Positions 1-7,898 of a stretch of DNA of 24,961 bases are shown here, piece after piece. The notes beneath the pieces were generated by a model. That model was not told where the DNA came from. It made no database searches and was given only the letters and a program-made list of their open reading frames with translations. The position numbers and the translations under genes are program-made. The DNA is taken from positions 1 through 24,961 of the forward strand of contig CAZSSM010000096.1 in assembly GCA_964609385.1 (NCBI GenBank), read 5' to 3'. This DNA is from CAZSSM01 sp964609385 (GTDB lineage Bacteria > Planctomycetota > Planctomycetia > Isosphaerales > Isosphaeraceae). Position 1 is the stretch's first letter; each line of letters begins with the position of its first letter.

Positions 1-63
1 GGGCCGGTTTCGAAAACCGGTGTGCGGGAAACCGTACCGTGGGTTCGAATCCCAACCTCTCCG
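1..63 (+). tRNA. tRNA-Ser(CGA), 5' end cut off by the window
   Basis: The visible part starts just before the anticodon arm. A 5-bp stem (CCGGT/ACCGG) closes a 7-nt loop TTCGAAA, giving anticodon CGA, which reads UCG serine codons. A long variable arm follows, with GTGCGG pairing to CCGTAC around GAAA, typical of class II tRNAs such as tRNA-Ser. The T arm carries GGTTCGAAT with stem GTGGG/CCCAA, whose outermost pair is a G-A mismatch. The 3' acceptor strand CCTCTCC and discriminator G end at 63. The next bases are CTG, so CCA is not encoded. The D arm and 5' acceptor strand lie outside the window. Confidence 0.93.
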
Positions 64-495
64 CTGCTCCCGATCACCCGAACTGCCAGGTCCGGCTTGA
101 TCCTCAGCGTCATACTATGGTGACGACATAGAAATCGAGACCGGCAAGTCGATCGAACGCATCATTAATATCCATCCGACCTGGATCATGGGTCGTGTCC
201 AAGCGATCATCGCCGATCGTTTCCTCGGCGAGCAACCGATCGGCACGGCCATCGTCGTCTCGACCGACGATCCGGATCCGCCTTGGCTGATCCACCCCCC
301 CTCATCGCCGAGGGTGCATCGTGATGCCGAGAACGACTCCGAACCTCCTTCGGCGGCTCAGACTTGGCAAGGTTCCTGAGTCCTCGGCATGCCGAGTGCA
401 TCCGATCCGGTTGCGTTCACCGGTCCACATTGGACCCGGTGCGATCGACGCCATGCGACCTCAGGAAGGTCGGGAATACGTTCGGGGCGATGTGC
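64..495. other. 432-nt gene-poor stretch after the tRNA
   Basis: I see no supportable gene here. Short open frames exist on both strands but lack ribosome binding sites and recognisable protein features. A 5-bp inverted repeat (CGTCA at 108-112, TGACG at 121-125) flanks TACTAT at 113-118, which could be a -10 box, but no -35 box sits at the right distance. AGGAAGG at 463-469 is purine-rich but about 26 nt from the ATG at 496, too far to be a normal ribosome binding site for the next gene. I found no direct repeat of the tRNA 3' end here or elsewhere in the window. Confidence 0.5.
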
Positions 496-1059
496 ATGAG
501 TCAGCAGAATTACGAAGAAAAGTACACTGACCCTCAGCTTCGCGAGCGGCTCAAAGAGGAGATCAAGGAGTCGGACAAAGGTGGCGAGCCGGGCCAATGG
601 TCGGCCCGGAAGAGTCAGTTGCTCGTCCAGGAGTATGAGAAGCAGGGCGGCGGATACAAAAACGACGAGAAGGACGAGGATGCCAAGTCCCTGGAGCGCT
701 GGAGCGACGAGGAATGGCAGACCAGGGAAGGCGACACCGACGCTCGTCAGGACGATGGGTCGACGAAGCGATATCTGCCCAAGGAGGCTTGGGATCGGAT
801 GTCCGAGCAGGAGAAGGAGGAGACCGAGCGCAAGAAGCGAGAAGGGTCCCTCGACGGGAAGCAATATGTCCCGAACACGGAAGCGGCTCAATCGGCTCGC
901 CGAGAGGCCCGTGATCGGTCGGGGGATGAGGCCGACCATCGCCCCTACGATCAGCGGACCCGTCGCGAGCTGTATGATCTGGCCAAGGAGCGCCAGATCG
1001 ATGGACGGAGCACGATGACCAAGTCCGAACTCATCGAGGCTCTCCGGGAATCCCGTTGA
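496..1059 (+). CDS. DUF5872-type protein with C-terminal Rho_N domain
   Basis: This is a small, very hydrophilic protein of 187 aa. The N-terminal half contains KYTDPQLRERLKEEIKESD, then GGEPGQWSARKSQLL and a Y-E-K-Q-G-G-G-Y stretch. This is the pattern of the DUF5872 family, common in phages and environmental bacteria and sometimes labelled plasmid stabilisation protein. The middle (YLPKEAW, then SEQEKEETERKKREGS) fits the same family. The last ~35 residues (TRRELYDLAKERQIDGRS, then MTKSELIEAL) match the Rho termination factor N-terminal helix-extended-loop-helix fold (Rho_N), a small nucleic-acid-binding domain. I chose the start at 496 because family similarity begins there. ATG 490 is two codons upstream, and the open frame back to 364 gives non-family sequence. 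Function is unknown; nucleic-acid binding is inferred from Rho_N only. Confidence 0.8.
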   Translation: MSQQNYEEKYTDPQLRERLKEEIKESDKGGEPGQWSARKSQLLVQEYEKQGGGYKNDEKDEDAKSLERWSDEEWQTREGDTDARQDDGSTKRYLPKEAWDRMSEQEKEETERKKREGSLDGKQYVPNTEAAQSARREARDRSGDEADHRPYDQRTRRELYDLAKERQIDGRSTMTKSELIEALRESR

Positions 1060-1320
1060 GCGGGTCCTTGATCGTTTCGAGAAGGATGGCTCGAGACGGC
1101 CGATCGCGATCGTCCTCCGAATAGACGTCTTGCGACAGCGCCCTCACATGCTTCAGGTCTCAACAGCCGATCGATGAATCTCGAGTCGAGGATCGTCTGT
1201 TGATCAGGGGTGAGCTGGCTCATTGAGCGCGGGAGCACCCGGTAACTGGGTTCGGGCTGATGGATGTCGACGCATGCCGAAGCCCGAATGATCGGATCGG
1301 GCTTTCGGAGACGCGTCGGA
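1060..1320. other. Intergenic region between the DUF5872 and vWA genes
   Basis: No gene is seen here. A small imperfect hairpin (ACCCGG-TAA-CTGGGT, one G-T pair) lies near 1237-1251. The open frame of the next gene extends back to 1264, so part of this stretch could be coding if an upstream ATG is used. Confidence 0.4.
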
Positions 1321-3141
1321 ATGATGAAGGAACGATCCGAGGGAACGGCACTCCCCATGGATGAGTCGGGGAGCATCATCGCCTCGTCGCGTCCATCTCG
1401 GCGTTGGGTCGCTGGCCTCGTCAGCCTGGCCCTGCACGGTCTGGTCCTGGTCCTCAGCGTCCTTTTTGTCTTCGGCTCGACAGGCCGACCGGAACTGGAT
1501 GACTCCCGGTTCGTGGCTGTCCCGGAACTCGTCCCGGCCCCAATGCCCCCCGAATTCCTCGATGCGCCATACGACGTAGTTGAGCCTGCGACGTCCACGT
1601 CCGGTCATCCGCACGATGAACCACTCGCCCCGACCGAAGTGACGCTCCACTTCGACGCTTTGACTGACGGATTGGCCCGACCCGACTCGACCTTCGATCT
1701 GCTGAATGATCTCAATGCGTCGCCCGCGGTTCGACTCGCCAGTGCGGGCGCGGGTGTGACACGGGTCGCCGGCGTCCCTGGGGCGCTCGAACATCTGACC
1801 GAGGAGATTGCGCGGAGCCTGGAGGATCGGCCCACGCACGTGATCTGGGCTTTTGACGCCTCGAGGAGCCTGCAGGCCGAGAGGATCCGGATCCGCGATC
1901 GGATCGGCGTCATGTATCGCGCTGTTCAGGAACGGCTCCGCGAGCATCTGTTGGCCGACCCCTACCTGGTCACGTCGGTCGTCGCCTTCGGGCGCTCCTT
2001 CGACGTGATCACCCGCGGCCCGACTCGCGATCCACGACGGGTCTTCCAGGCCATCGATCGGATTCCGTTGGACACTTCGGGCATTGAGAACAGCTTCTTG
2101 GCAGTGATCGAGTCGGCGCGTCGGTTCGGCGGCTATCGACGCGATGAGTTGGGCCGCTTCCGCCCGTTGCTGGTGATCGTTACCGACGAGGCGGGGAACG
2201 ATCGCGACCGGCTCGAAGAGGCGATCCGGTTCGCGCGGAAGGTCGGGATGACCGTCTATGTGTTGGGCAACCCCTCAGGCTTCGGCTGTCCCGAGGAGCA
2301 GATCGACGTCCCGGTGCCCGAGACCGGCCGGGTGATCCGGGACTACACGGTCGTTCGCGGTCCCGAGAGCGCAGAGCTGGAGGTGCCCCGACTCGTCGAT
2401 CGTTCCCGGCCCTATCGAGATTGGCTCGATTCGGGGTTCGGCTCCTACGCGTTGTCGAGGCTGGCCAAGGCCACCGGCGGAACTTACTACACGGTCCGGA
2501 GCCAAGGTCCGATCGAACCCTACGTTCCCGAGGTGATCGGCAACTATGAGCCCGATTGGATTGCTCGGGCTGAGTACCGCGACAACTTGGAACGCTACCC
2601 GATCCGGGGCGTCGTGAGCCGAGCCGTCGCGTTGACCTGGGATCCGGGGTTCATCGGATCGCTCTCGGCGATCCCCGATCTGTTCCGAGTGGCCGACCTG
2701 GCCGATCTCCAGGCAACCTCAGCACGGATCCGACGGAACATCGCCTTGGCGGTCGAGACGATCGACCAGGCCTCGAGGATCCTGGAGTCGGTCGCCTCCG
2801 AGCGCGATGAGGAGCCGTCTCCGCGCTGGCGAGCCCACTACGACTTGGCGGTGGCGCGGTTCGCCCTGGAGCGGTTATCGTTGGAGATCCTCGATGGTCG
2901 GCTCGTCGAACTCCGTACGCTCTTCGAACGCGGACGGCCCTTCCCACCTCTTGGCTTGACGATCCGTCGCGGCTCGACTGGGCTCGTCGACCCGGTCGTT
3001 CGCACGCATCGGCTGGCCGATTGGACCTACAAGCGGCTCGAAGGCGTCCGAATCGAGCACGCCGGGACACCCTGGTCCGTTCTCGCCGAGCGCGAGCTGG
3101 TTCGCGGCCTCGATTTGATCGTCGAACCGACCCGCCATTGA
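1321..3141 (+). CDS. Membrane-anchored von Willebrand factor type A (vWA) domain protein
   Basis: The protein is 606 aa from this start. One transmembrane segment at about residues 28-50 (VSLALHGLVLVLSVLFVF) follows an Arg-rich cytoplasmic end, then comes a Pro-rich linker. The vWA domain carries a complete metal-ion-dependent adhesion site: DASRS (DxSxS, D179), the Thr of LDTSGIENS (T252) and the Asp of VTDEAGND (D289). These residues bind Mg2+ in vWA folds and mediate protein-protein contacts. The region after the vWA core (about 310-606) is not a domain I recognise; its last ~150 residues look helical. GGAG lies 10 nt before ATG 1321. ATG 1264 and ATG 1357 (GAGGGA upstream) are alternatives. 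It is a single gene with no obvious operon partner. Substrate or partner is unknown; the bulk of the protein should lie outside the cytoplasmic membrane. Confidence 0.8.
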   Translation: MMKERSEGTALPMDESGSIIASSRPSRRWVAGLVSLALHGLVLVLSVLFVFGSTGRPELDDSRFVAVPELVPAPMPPEFLDAPYDVVEPATSTSGHPHDEPLAPTEVTLHFDALTDGLARPDSTFDLLNDLNASPAVRLASAGAGVTRVAGVPGALEHLTEEIARSLEDRPTHVIWAFDASRSLQAERIRIRDRIGVMYRAVQERLREHLLADPYLVTSVVAFGRSFDVITRGPTRDPRRVFQAIDRIPLDTSGIENSFLAVIESARRFGGYRRDELGRFRPLLVIVTDEAGNDRDRLEEAIRFARKVGMTVYVLGNPSGFGCPEEQIDVPVPETGRVIRDYTVVRGPESAELEVPRLVDRSRPYRDWLDSGFGSYALSRLAKATGGTYYTVRSQGPIEPYVPEVIGNYEPDWIARAEYRDNLERYPIRGVVSRAVALTWDPGFIGSLSAIPDLFRVADLADLQATSARIRRNIALAVETIDQASRILESVASERDEEPSPRWRAHYDLAVARFALERLSLEILDGRLVELRTLFERGRPFPPLGLTIRRGSTGLVDPVVRTHRLADWTYKRLEGVRIEHAGTPWSVLAERELVRGLDLIVEPTRH

Positions 3142-3224
3142 TCCCCGAGCCCAAAACTGTCGGCAACGATCGACGAGCAGCATGACCGAGGCTCCACACC
3201 GGTCGAAATCCTTCATCGCCGTCA

Positions 3225-3253
3225 TTGACTTTCCCCACAGGATTTTGTGTATT
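3225..3253 (+). promoter_or_regulatory. Candidate sigma70-type promoter upstream of the Uma2 gene
   Basis: TTGACT (3225-3230, 5 of 6 to TTGACA) is separated by exactly 17 nt from TGTATT (3248-3253, 4 of 6 to TATAAT), at the edge of the AT-rich block. Transcription would start near 3260 and leave a leader of about 250 nt before the GTG at 3514. This is a sequence match only. Confidence 0.4.
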
Positions 3254-3501
3254 CACATTTTTATCATAATGATCTAATATTTTCTTTCACTTAAACATTC
3301 CTACAAGACAGGCATTGGGTAATCTTCTTGGGGCTGCTGGTGGCCAGGTTGACTGTCCCAAACGCATAACAGGTTCAAAGACAGATTGCCAATCCCTGCC
3401 GTAGGTGAGACCGTCTTCCAGGGTGGATTGCGATCGGTCTCGACGACCAAGGGATCTCGGAGATCGGACGAACAACCCATTCCAAGATCTTGGGCATCGC
3501 T

Positions 3502-3507
3502 AAGGAG
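3502..3507 (+). promoter_or_regulatory. Ribosome binding site fixing the GTG start of the Uma2 gene
   Basis: AAGGAG lies 6 nt before GTG 3514. It supports that start over the in-frame TTG at 3490, which is upstream of the site and has no Shine-Dalgarno sequence of its own. Confidence 0.75.
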
Positions 3508-3513
3508 AACTTC

Positions 3514-4284
3514 GTGAGCACGTCCACCGGACCGACGAAGGCTTCTGCTGAGGTGATCTATCCCGATAGCGACGGACAGCCGATGGCCGAAAACACGTTG
3601 CAGTTCCAGTGGATCGTCACCATCAAGGAAGGACTCGAGGCCTTCTTCCGCGATCGCGACGACGTCTTCGTCGCGGGCGACCTGCTTTGGTATCCGGTAG
3701 AAGGTCAACCCGAGATCCGTCGGGCCCCCGATGCCCTGGTAGTCTTCGGCCGCCCCAAAGGCTTCCGGGGCTCATACATCCAACACATGGAACGCGGGAT
3801 CGCCCCCCAGGTGGTCTTCGAGGTCCTCTCGCCGGTCAACAGCGATTCGGAGATGGTCGAGAAGCGGGCTTTCTACGAGCAGTATGGGGTGGAGGAGTAC
3901 TACCAGTACGATCCCGAGCCGGGGTCAGAGGATCTGCAGGGTTGGATTCGTCGGGGCGATCGTTTGGTACGGATCGAGGCGATTCAAGGTTGGCAGAGCC
4001 CGCGTCTGGGATTGCGGTTCGGTTTAGCCGGCAGCGATTTGGTCTTGGAACGTCCCGATGGGACGGTCTTCGAGTCGGTTCAGCAATGGGACATCGATCG
4101 CTTGGAGCAACGTCAACGCGCCGAAGAAGCCGAGCACCTTCTAACAGTGGCCGACCGACGTGCCGAGCAAGAGCGCGAGCGGGCCGAGCAGGAACGACGG
4201 AACGCTGAGCGAGAGCGAGACCGCGCCGAACGATTGGCCGCTCAGCTACGCCAATTGGGCATCGATCCCGACACGCTGCCATGA
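3514..4284 (+). CDS. Uma2-family (DUF820) endonuclease-fold protein with coiled-coil tail
   Basis: The protein is 256 aa, starting at GTG. The core matches the Uma2/DUF820 PD-(D/E)XK-like fold: MAENTLQFQWI at the start, then a VAGDLLWYPVEG strand, RRAPDALVVFG (the Pro-Asp of the active-site region), APQVVFEVLSP (the Glu-Val-Leu-Ser motif) and EKRAFYEQYGVEEYYQYDP (Lys plus the downstream tyrosine region). These supply the expected D...ExK-type acidic and basic residues. From about residue 195 to the end the protein is a highly charged coiled coil rich in RAEQER-type units, ending LRQLGIDPDTLP, a common ending of this subfamily in cyanobacteria and planctomycetes. Uma2 proteins are multicopy and mostly uncharacterised; nuclease activity is inferred from fold alone. 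It stands alone, with no neighbour suggesting a toxin-antitoxin pair. Confidence 0.9.
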   Translation: MSTSTGPTKASAEVIYPDSDGQPMAENTLQFQWIVTIKEGLEAFFRDRDDVFVAGDLLWYPVEGQPEIRRAPDALVVFGRPKGFRGSYIQHMERGIAPQVVFEVLSPVNSDSEMVEKRAFYEQYGVEEYYQYDPEPGSEDLQGWIRRGDRLVRIEAIQGWQSPRLGLRFGLAGSDLVLERPDGTVFESVQQWDIDRLEQRQRAEEAEHLLTVADRRAEQERERAEQERRNAERERDRAERLAAQLRQLGIDPDTLP

Positions 4285-4331
4285 GTCGCTTTTGCCTGGC
4301 GATGACCGAAATGTTCCCCCCAACTCGTTGC

Positions 4332-4395
4332 GCGACTCCCGGATCTCGGTTCTGGTAGGATGGGGCGTCGTCTGAACCCCGATCCGGGGAGTCGC
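4332..4395. repeat. Inverted repeat between the Uma2 and oxidoreductase genes
   Basis: GCGACTCCCGGATC (4332-4345) is complementary to GATCCGGGGAGTCGC (4381-4395) with one extra G, forming a 14-bp bulged stem around a 35-nt loop. It starts about 47 nt after the Uma2 stop and ends 74 nt before the next start. It may be the Uma2 terminator or a leader structure of the downstream gene. There is no U-tract. A second small hairpin (CCCCG-ATC-CGGGG, 4377-4389) overlaps the right arm and would compete with it. Confidence 0.5.
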
Positions 4396-4469
4396 CTGAC
4401 GGTTTCCAGTCCAGGAGAGCCGGTCGGGCCATCAATCCTGAGAACATGTCGATCACAGAGGAGTTCGTG

Positions 4470-5921
4470 ATGTCCGAGAACCTCTGGAATTTCCCGCAAC
4501 GCGCTCCGCGTCCCCTAGGCCGTCGCGGTTTCCTCAAAGGTCTGGCCAGCGCGAGCGGTCTGGGCTTGACCGCCGTCTCGACGACTCGGCTGGCCGGCAA
4601 TGTCTACGGTCTGGAGCGCGAGCTCGGTCCCGAGTCGTCAACGGTCCAGGCCAACGATCGGATCCGCTTCGCCACGATCGGAATGGGGATCATCGGCTTC
4701 GAGGATACCGACACGGCCTTGAAGATCCCGGGCGCCGAGTTCGTCGCGGCGGCCGATGTCTATGCCGGTCGTCGTCAACGCGTCCGCGAAGTGTATGGGG
4801 CGAACATCGATCTCACCGTCGACTATCGCGAACTGCTCGAGCGGGACGACATCGACGCGATCTTGGTCTGCACGCCGGATCACTGGCACGCCACCATGGC
4901 GATCGACGCGATGCGCGCTGGCAAGGCCGTCTACTGCGAGAAGCCGATGACCTGGAGCGTCGAAGAGGGACAGCAGGTCATCGACGCCCAGCGCGCCACC
5001 GGGTCGACCTTCCAGGTCGGCAGCCAGTACGCCAGCTCGATCCTCTATGAAAAGGTCCGTGAGCTGGTACAGGCCGGCGCCATCGGCAAGCTCAACAGCA
5101 TCGAGGCCCGCTATAACCGCAACTCGCCGATCGGGGCCTGGCAATACTCGATCCCGACCGATGCCTCGCCTCAAACGCTCGACTGGGATCGGTTCCTCGG
5201 CTCGGCGCCCCAGCGTTCCTTCGACGCCGTCCGCGCCTTCCGCTGGAGGAACTACCGCGACTACGGGACGGCCGTCGCCGGCGACCTCTTCGTCCACCTC
5301 CTGACCGGCATCCATGTTGTCACCGGGTCCCTGGGGCCGGAACGGATCGCGGCCATGGGTGGGCTCCGCTACTGGGACGACGGCCGCGACGTCTATGACT
5401 TTATCATGGGCCTCTTCGACTATCCCAAGACCGACGCACATCCCGGCTTCACGCTGGCCCTGCAATGCAACTTCGAGGACGGCGGTGGCGCCAACCAACT
5501 CTTCCGGTTCGTCGGCAGCGACGGCGTCATCTCGGTCGGATACAACGACTTCACGCTGACCCGCGTCGGTATCGAGGGACACACCGATCGCCAGGTCCTG
5601 GAGGGATACAACTCGGTCCGGACCTTCGCTGCGTCCGAGCAAGAGGCCTACGCCAAGTGGTACCGCGCGGAGCGACCGCTCCAAGCGCCCAAGCCTCAAA
5701 TCGACTATCCCGAAATGGAAGAGTACGTTGTGCCCAAAGGGTATGACCCGCGCGTCGACCACTTCGCCCACTTCTTCGACGCGATCCGCAACGGTACCCC
5801 CGTCTTCGAGGATGCCGTCTTCGGCCAACGCGCCGCCGCACCCGCTCTGCTGAGTAACACCAGTTACTACGAAGGCCGGATCTGCCGATGGGATCCGAAC
5901 GGCCTCAAGGTCGTTGGCTAA
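4470..5921 (+). CDS. Tat-exported Gfo/Idh/MocA family oxidoreductase
   Basis: The protein is 483 aa. The N-terminus has a twin-arginine signal: GRRGFLKGLASASGLG, with Arg-Arg at about residues 18-19, followed by an Ala/Gly/Leu stretch. An NAD(P)-binding Rossmann motif IGMGIIG follows at about 71-77, then CTPDHWHATMA, and the family signature CEKPMTW near residue 157, whose Lys is the usual catalytic/cofactor contact. The C-terminal alpha/beta domain contains GDLFVHLLTGIHVVTG, where this family places its substrate-site His. The length is normal for the planctomycete exported subfamily, which carries many paralogues acting on sugars or inositols. Substrate cannot be read from sequence. GAGGAG sits 6 nt before ATG 4470, which favours this start over ATG 4446. 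It converges with der; no operon partner is seen. Confidence 0.9.
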   Translation: MSENLWNFPQRAPRPLGRRGFLKGLASASGLGLTAVSTTRLAGNVYGLERELGPESSTVQANDRIRFATIGMGIIGFEDTDTALKIPGAEFVAAADVYAGRRQRVREVYGANIDLTVDYRELLERDDIDAILVCTPDHWHATMAIDAMRAGKAVYCEKPMTWSVEEGQQVIDAQRATGSTFQVGSQYASSILYEKVRELVQAGAIGKLNSIEARYNRNSPIGAWQYSIPTDASPQTLDWDRFLGSAPQRSFDAVRAFRWRNYRDYGTAVAGDLFVHLLTGIHVVTGSLGPERIAAMGGLRYWDDGRDVYDFIMGLFDYPKTDAHPGFTLALQCNFEDGGGANQLFRFVGSDGVISVGYNDFTLTRVGIEGHTDRQVLEGYNSVRTFAASEQEAYAKWYRAERPLQAPKPQIDYPEMEEYVVPKGYDPRVDHFAHFFDAIRNGTPVFEDAVFGQRAAAPALLSNTSYYEGRICRWDPNGLKVVG

Positions 5922-5965
5922 CCCTATCGGCGAACCCGGCACTTTGGTAATCCGAACCCGCTGAT

Positions 5966-5994
5966 TGGGCCTTTGCCGAAACTCAGGGGGCCCA
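5966..5994. terminator. Possible bidirectional terminator between convergent genes
   Basis: TGGGCC (5966-5971) pairs with GGCCCA (5989-5994) around a 17-nt loop, in the 74-nt gap between the oxidoreductase stop and the der stop. The stem is short and has no U-tract on either side, so this is a weak call based mainly on position. Confidence 0.3.
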
Positions 5995-5995
5995 T

Positions 5996-7684
5996 TCAAT
6001 CGTGGAGGATCGTATCGGGATCGATGTCGTCCTCGAAATCTTCCTCCTCATCGTCTCCGAGTTCATCCGACTCGAGGAATTCGAGGTTGTTTGCGCGTGA
6101 GGAACGCTCACCGGTCGTCCCGAACGACCCCGTACGATTATCGTCCTCCTCGTCGAGCCATGGTTCGATGGCATCGTCGCCCTGGGCTTCAGCTTCGGCC
6201 AGGGCGGCGGCCAACACGGGATCGTCGACGATGTCTGGCATCATGTCCGGTCCGCGTCCGCGCCGGTCTCCGTCACTGATTGTCCGACTCCGGAGGAAAA
6301 GCCGGATCGGGATGTCTTGGAATGGCAGTTGGCGACGGAACGCGTTGATCAGGTAGCGAATGTAGGGCGGATCGAATCCTGTGGTCCGGTTCACGAACAA
6401 GACCAATGTTGGCGGCGTGACGGCGACTTGAGTGGCGTAGTAAACCTTAGGTGGTCGCTTGCCGCGCGCTGGGGGCGGATGAGCGATCATGGCATCGCGG
6501 ACGACGCGGTTGAGCAGGCCGGTTCCCACACGACGGTTGGCCTGCTTGTAGAGCGATTGAGCGAGGTTGACCAACGCTTTGACGTTGCGCCCGGTCTGTC
6601 CCGTGATGAAGACGATCGGCGCGTAGGGGAGCCCGACAAAGGCGGCCTGGACCGCTTCGGTAGCCTCCCGCATCGCCTCGCGATTGTCCTCGACCTCGGG
6701 GTCATCGGCGATCAAATCCCATTTATTAATGACCAACACGCACGGTTTGTATTGGGTCACGATGTAGTCGGCCAGTCGCTTGTCGAGCCTCGAGATCCCC
6801 TGCGACGGATCAATGAAGAGCAGGACGACATCGGCGCGTCGGATCGAGCGTTCGGCGCGGTGCACCGAGTAGAAATCGAGATCGTCACGGATCTTCGCCT
6901 TGCGACGGACCCCGGCGGTGTCGATGGCCACGAAGGGGAGGTCGTCGATCTCGAAGCGGACGTCGACGGAGTCGCGGGTCGTCCCGGGGATCTCCGAGAC
7001 GATCATCCGCTCAGCCTGGGCCAGGGTGTTGATGAAGGTCGACTTGCCGGTATTCGGTCGACCGACGACGGCCAGCTTCATCACCGCCTCGCCAGGCGCG
7101 CGCGACTCGTCGAGGGCCGGGAGGGTCCGGGCGATCGCCTCCAACAGCGCGGGGCGTCGCTGATCGGTCCGCGTCGAGGTGATGACCTGGTGTGACTCCT
7201 CAAAGCCGAGCCGGTCGAACTCAGCGGTCTCGTCCTCCAAGGTGGGGTTGTCGACCTTGTTGATGATCAGCAACGTCGGCTTCGCGATCAGTCGGAGTCG
7301 CTCGGCGACCTCTTCATCGAGCGGCATCCGCCCCTCGCGAACGTCGACGACGAACAGGATCAGGTCGGCCTCCTCAATCGCCACCCGGATCTGGCGTTCG
7401 ACGTCTTCGGAGAGGTCATCGCGATCGACGATCCCGATCCCGCCGGTGTCGATCAGTTCGAAGAACCGCGACACGGTCGGCGACTCCGGGTCGTCCTCCG
7501 CTCGTGATCGTCCTCGACGTCTCGGCGAGTCGCCGGGATCGAGCGGCACCAGGGTCGAGACCCGATCGCGGGTCACTCCGGCCACGTCGTCGACGATGGC
7601 GATCCGACGCTGGGCCAACCAGTTGAACAACGAACTCTTGCCCGTGTTCGGGCGACCCACGATGACCACCTTCGGTATCGCCAT
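5996..7684 (-). CDS. der: Ribosome biogenesis GTPase Der (EngA)
   Basis: The protein is 562 aa with two tandem GTPase domains. Domain 1 has GRPNTGKSS (residues 10-18), DTGG and NKVD. Domain 2 has GRPNTGKST (about 205-215), DTAG and NKWD. A KH-like C-terminal domain follows (VYYATQVAVTPPTLVLFVN). This double-GTPase arrangement is unique to Der, which acts in 50S subunit assembly. Two differences from typical ~440-490-aa homologues are visible: a ~20-residue Arg/Asp-rich insertion in domain 1 between switch I and DTGG, and a ~100-residue acidic C-terminal tail. I chose ATG 7684, which has AGGA 9 nt upstream. ATG 7708 is in frame but has no ribosome binding site. It is transcribed alone and converges with the oxidoreductase gene. 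Confidence 0.97.
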   Translation of the reverse strand: MAIPKVVIVGRPNTGKSSLFNWLAQRRIAIVDDVAGVTRDRVSTLVPLDPGDSPRRRGRSRAEDDPESPTVSRFFELIDTGGIGIVDRDDLSEDVERQIRVAIEEADLILFVVDVREGRMPLDEEVAERLRLIAKPTLLIINKVDNPTLEDETAEFDRLGFEESHQVITSTRTDQRRPALLEAIARTLPALDESRAPGEAVMKLAVVGRPNTGKSTFINTLAQAERMIVSEIPGTTRDSVDVRFEIDDLPFVAIDTAGVRRKAKIRDDLDFYSVHRAERSIRRADVVLLFIDPSQGISRLDKRLADYIVTQYKPCVLVINKWDLIADDPEVEDNREAMREATEAVQAAFVGLPYAPIVFITGQTGRNVKALVNLAQSLYKQANRRVGTGLLNRVVRDAMIAHPPPARGKRPPKVYYATQVAVTPPTLVLFVNRTTGFDPPYIRYLINAFRRQLPFQDIPIRLFLRSRTISDGDRRGRGPDMMPDIVDDPVLAAALAEAEAQGDDAIEPWLDEEDDNRTGSFGTTGERSSRANNLEFLESDELGDDEEEDFEDDIDPDTILHD

Positions 7685-7717
7685 CGGTCGATGTCCTATC
7701 GTTGGCACAAGAAACGA

Positions 7718-7855
7718 TCAAAATCCGATGCATTGGAAGTCACAAACATATCCTGGTAGATCGAGCATCTCGGGTTCCTGACCGGGTCGGTAGACCTCCA
7801 CCATTCGACGTATTGGGTCGATCAACCATCCTAAGATCCCCTGATCTCGATCGTT
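7718..7855 (-). pseudogene. Decayed C-terminal fragment of a Uma2-family gene
   Basis: On the minus strand the frame reads GILGWLIDPIRRMVEVYRP then GQEPEMLDLPGYVCDF and stops at 7718-7720. Uma2/DUF820 proteins characteristically end with a GWLIDP block, a VEVYRPGQ block, a linker containing an LSGEDVLPGF-like motif, and a final hydrophobic strand. Here the blocks are present, but the linker of about ten residues is missing and nothing upstream of residue DQGILG resembles the nuclease core. I read this as the remnant of a once complete gene lost by deletion. It belongs to a different Uma2 subfamily from the intact gene at 3514-4284 (no coiled coil, different C-terminus), so it is not a recent duplicate of it. 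It lies upstream of and co-directional with der. Confidence 0.7.
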
Positions 7856-7898
7856 GAGGAAATGCGTGCGGGCGGCCGTGCTCGGGGCACCGAGTCCT

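Larger units (their letters stand above)
3142..3513. other. 372-nt intergenic region with an AT-rich core
   Basis: Bases 3236-3305 are strikingly AT-rich against a GC-rich genome. The core includes an 11-bp palindrome ATCAT-A-ATGAT near 3262-3272. Open frames on the minus strand in this stretch (e.g. 3301-3708) have no recognisable product and overlap the Uma2 gene, so I do not call them. The AT-rich block most plausibly holds the promoter of the Uma2 gene. Confidence 0.5.

Noticed and set aside
358..939. 193-aa Leu-rich minus-strand frame that looks like a membrane protein
   Set aside because: It is the antisense of the Glu/Lys-rich DUF5872 gene; GAG/AAG codons read as Leu/Phe codons on the other strand.
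4638..5999. 453-aa open frame antisense to the oxidoreductase gene
   Set aside because: It mirrors the real gene. GC-rich codon bias leaves the antisense frame free of stops; the translation is Val/Asp/Gly/Arg-rich with no motif or ribosome binding site.
7685..7710. Promoter TTGATC-17-TAGGAC just before der
   Set aside because: The -10 matches only 3 of 6 positions and the leader would be about 10 nt; too weak to annotate.
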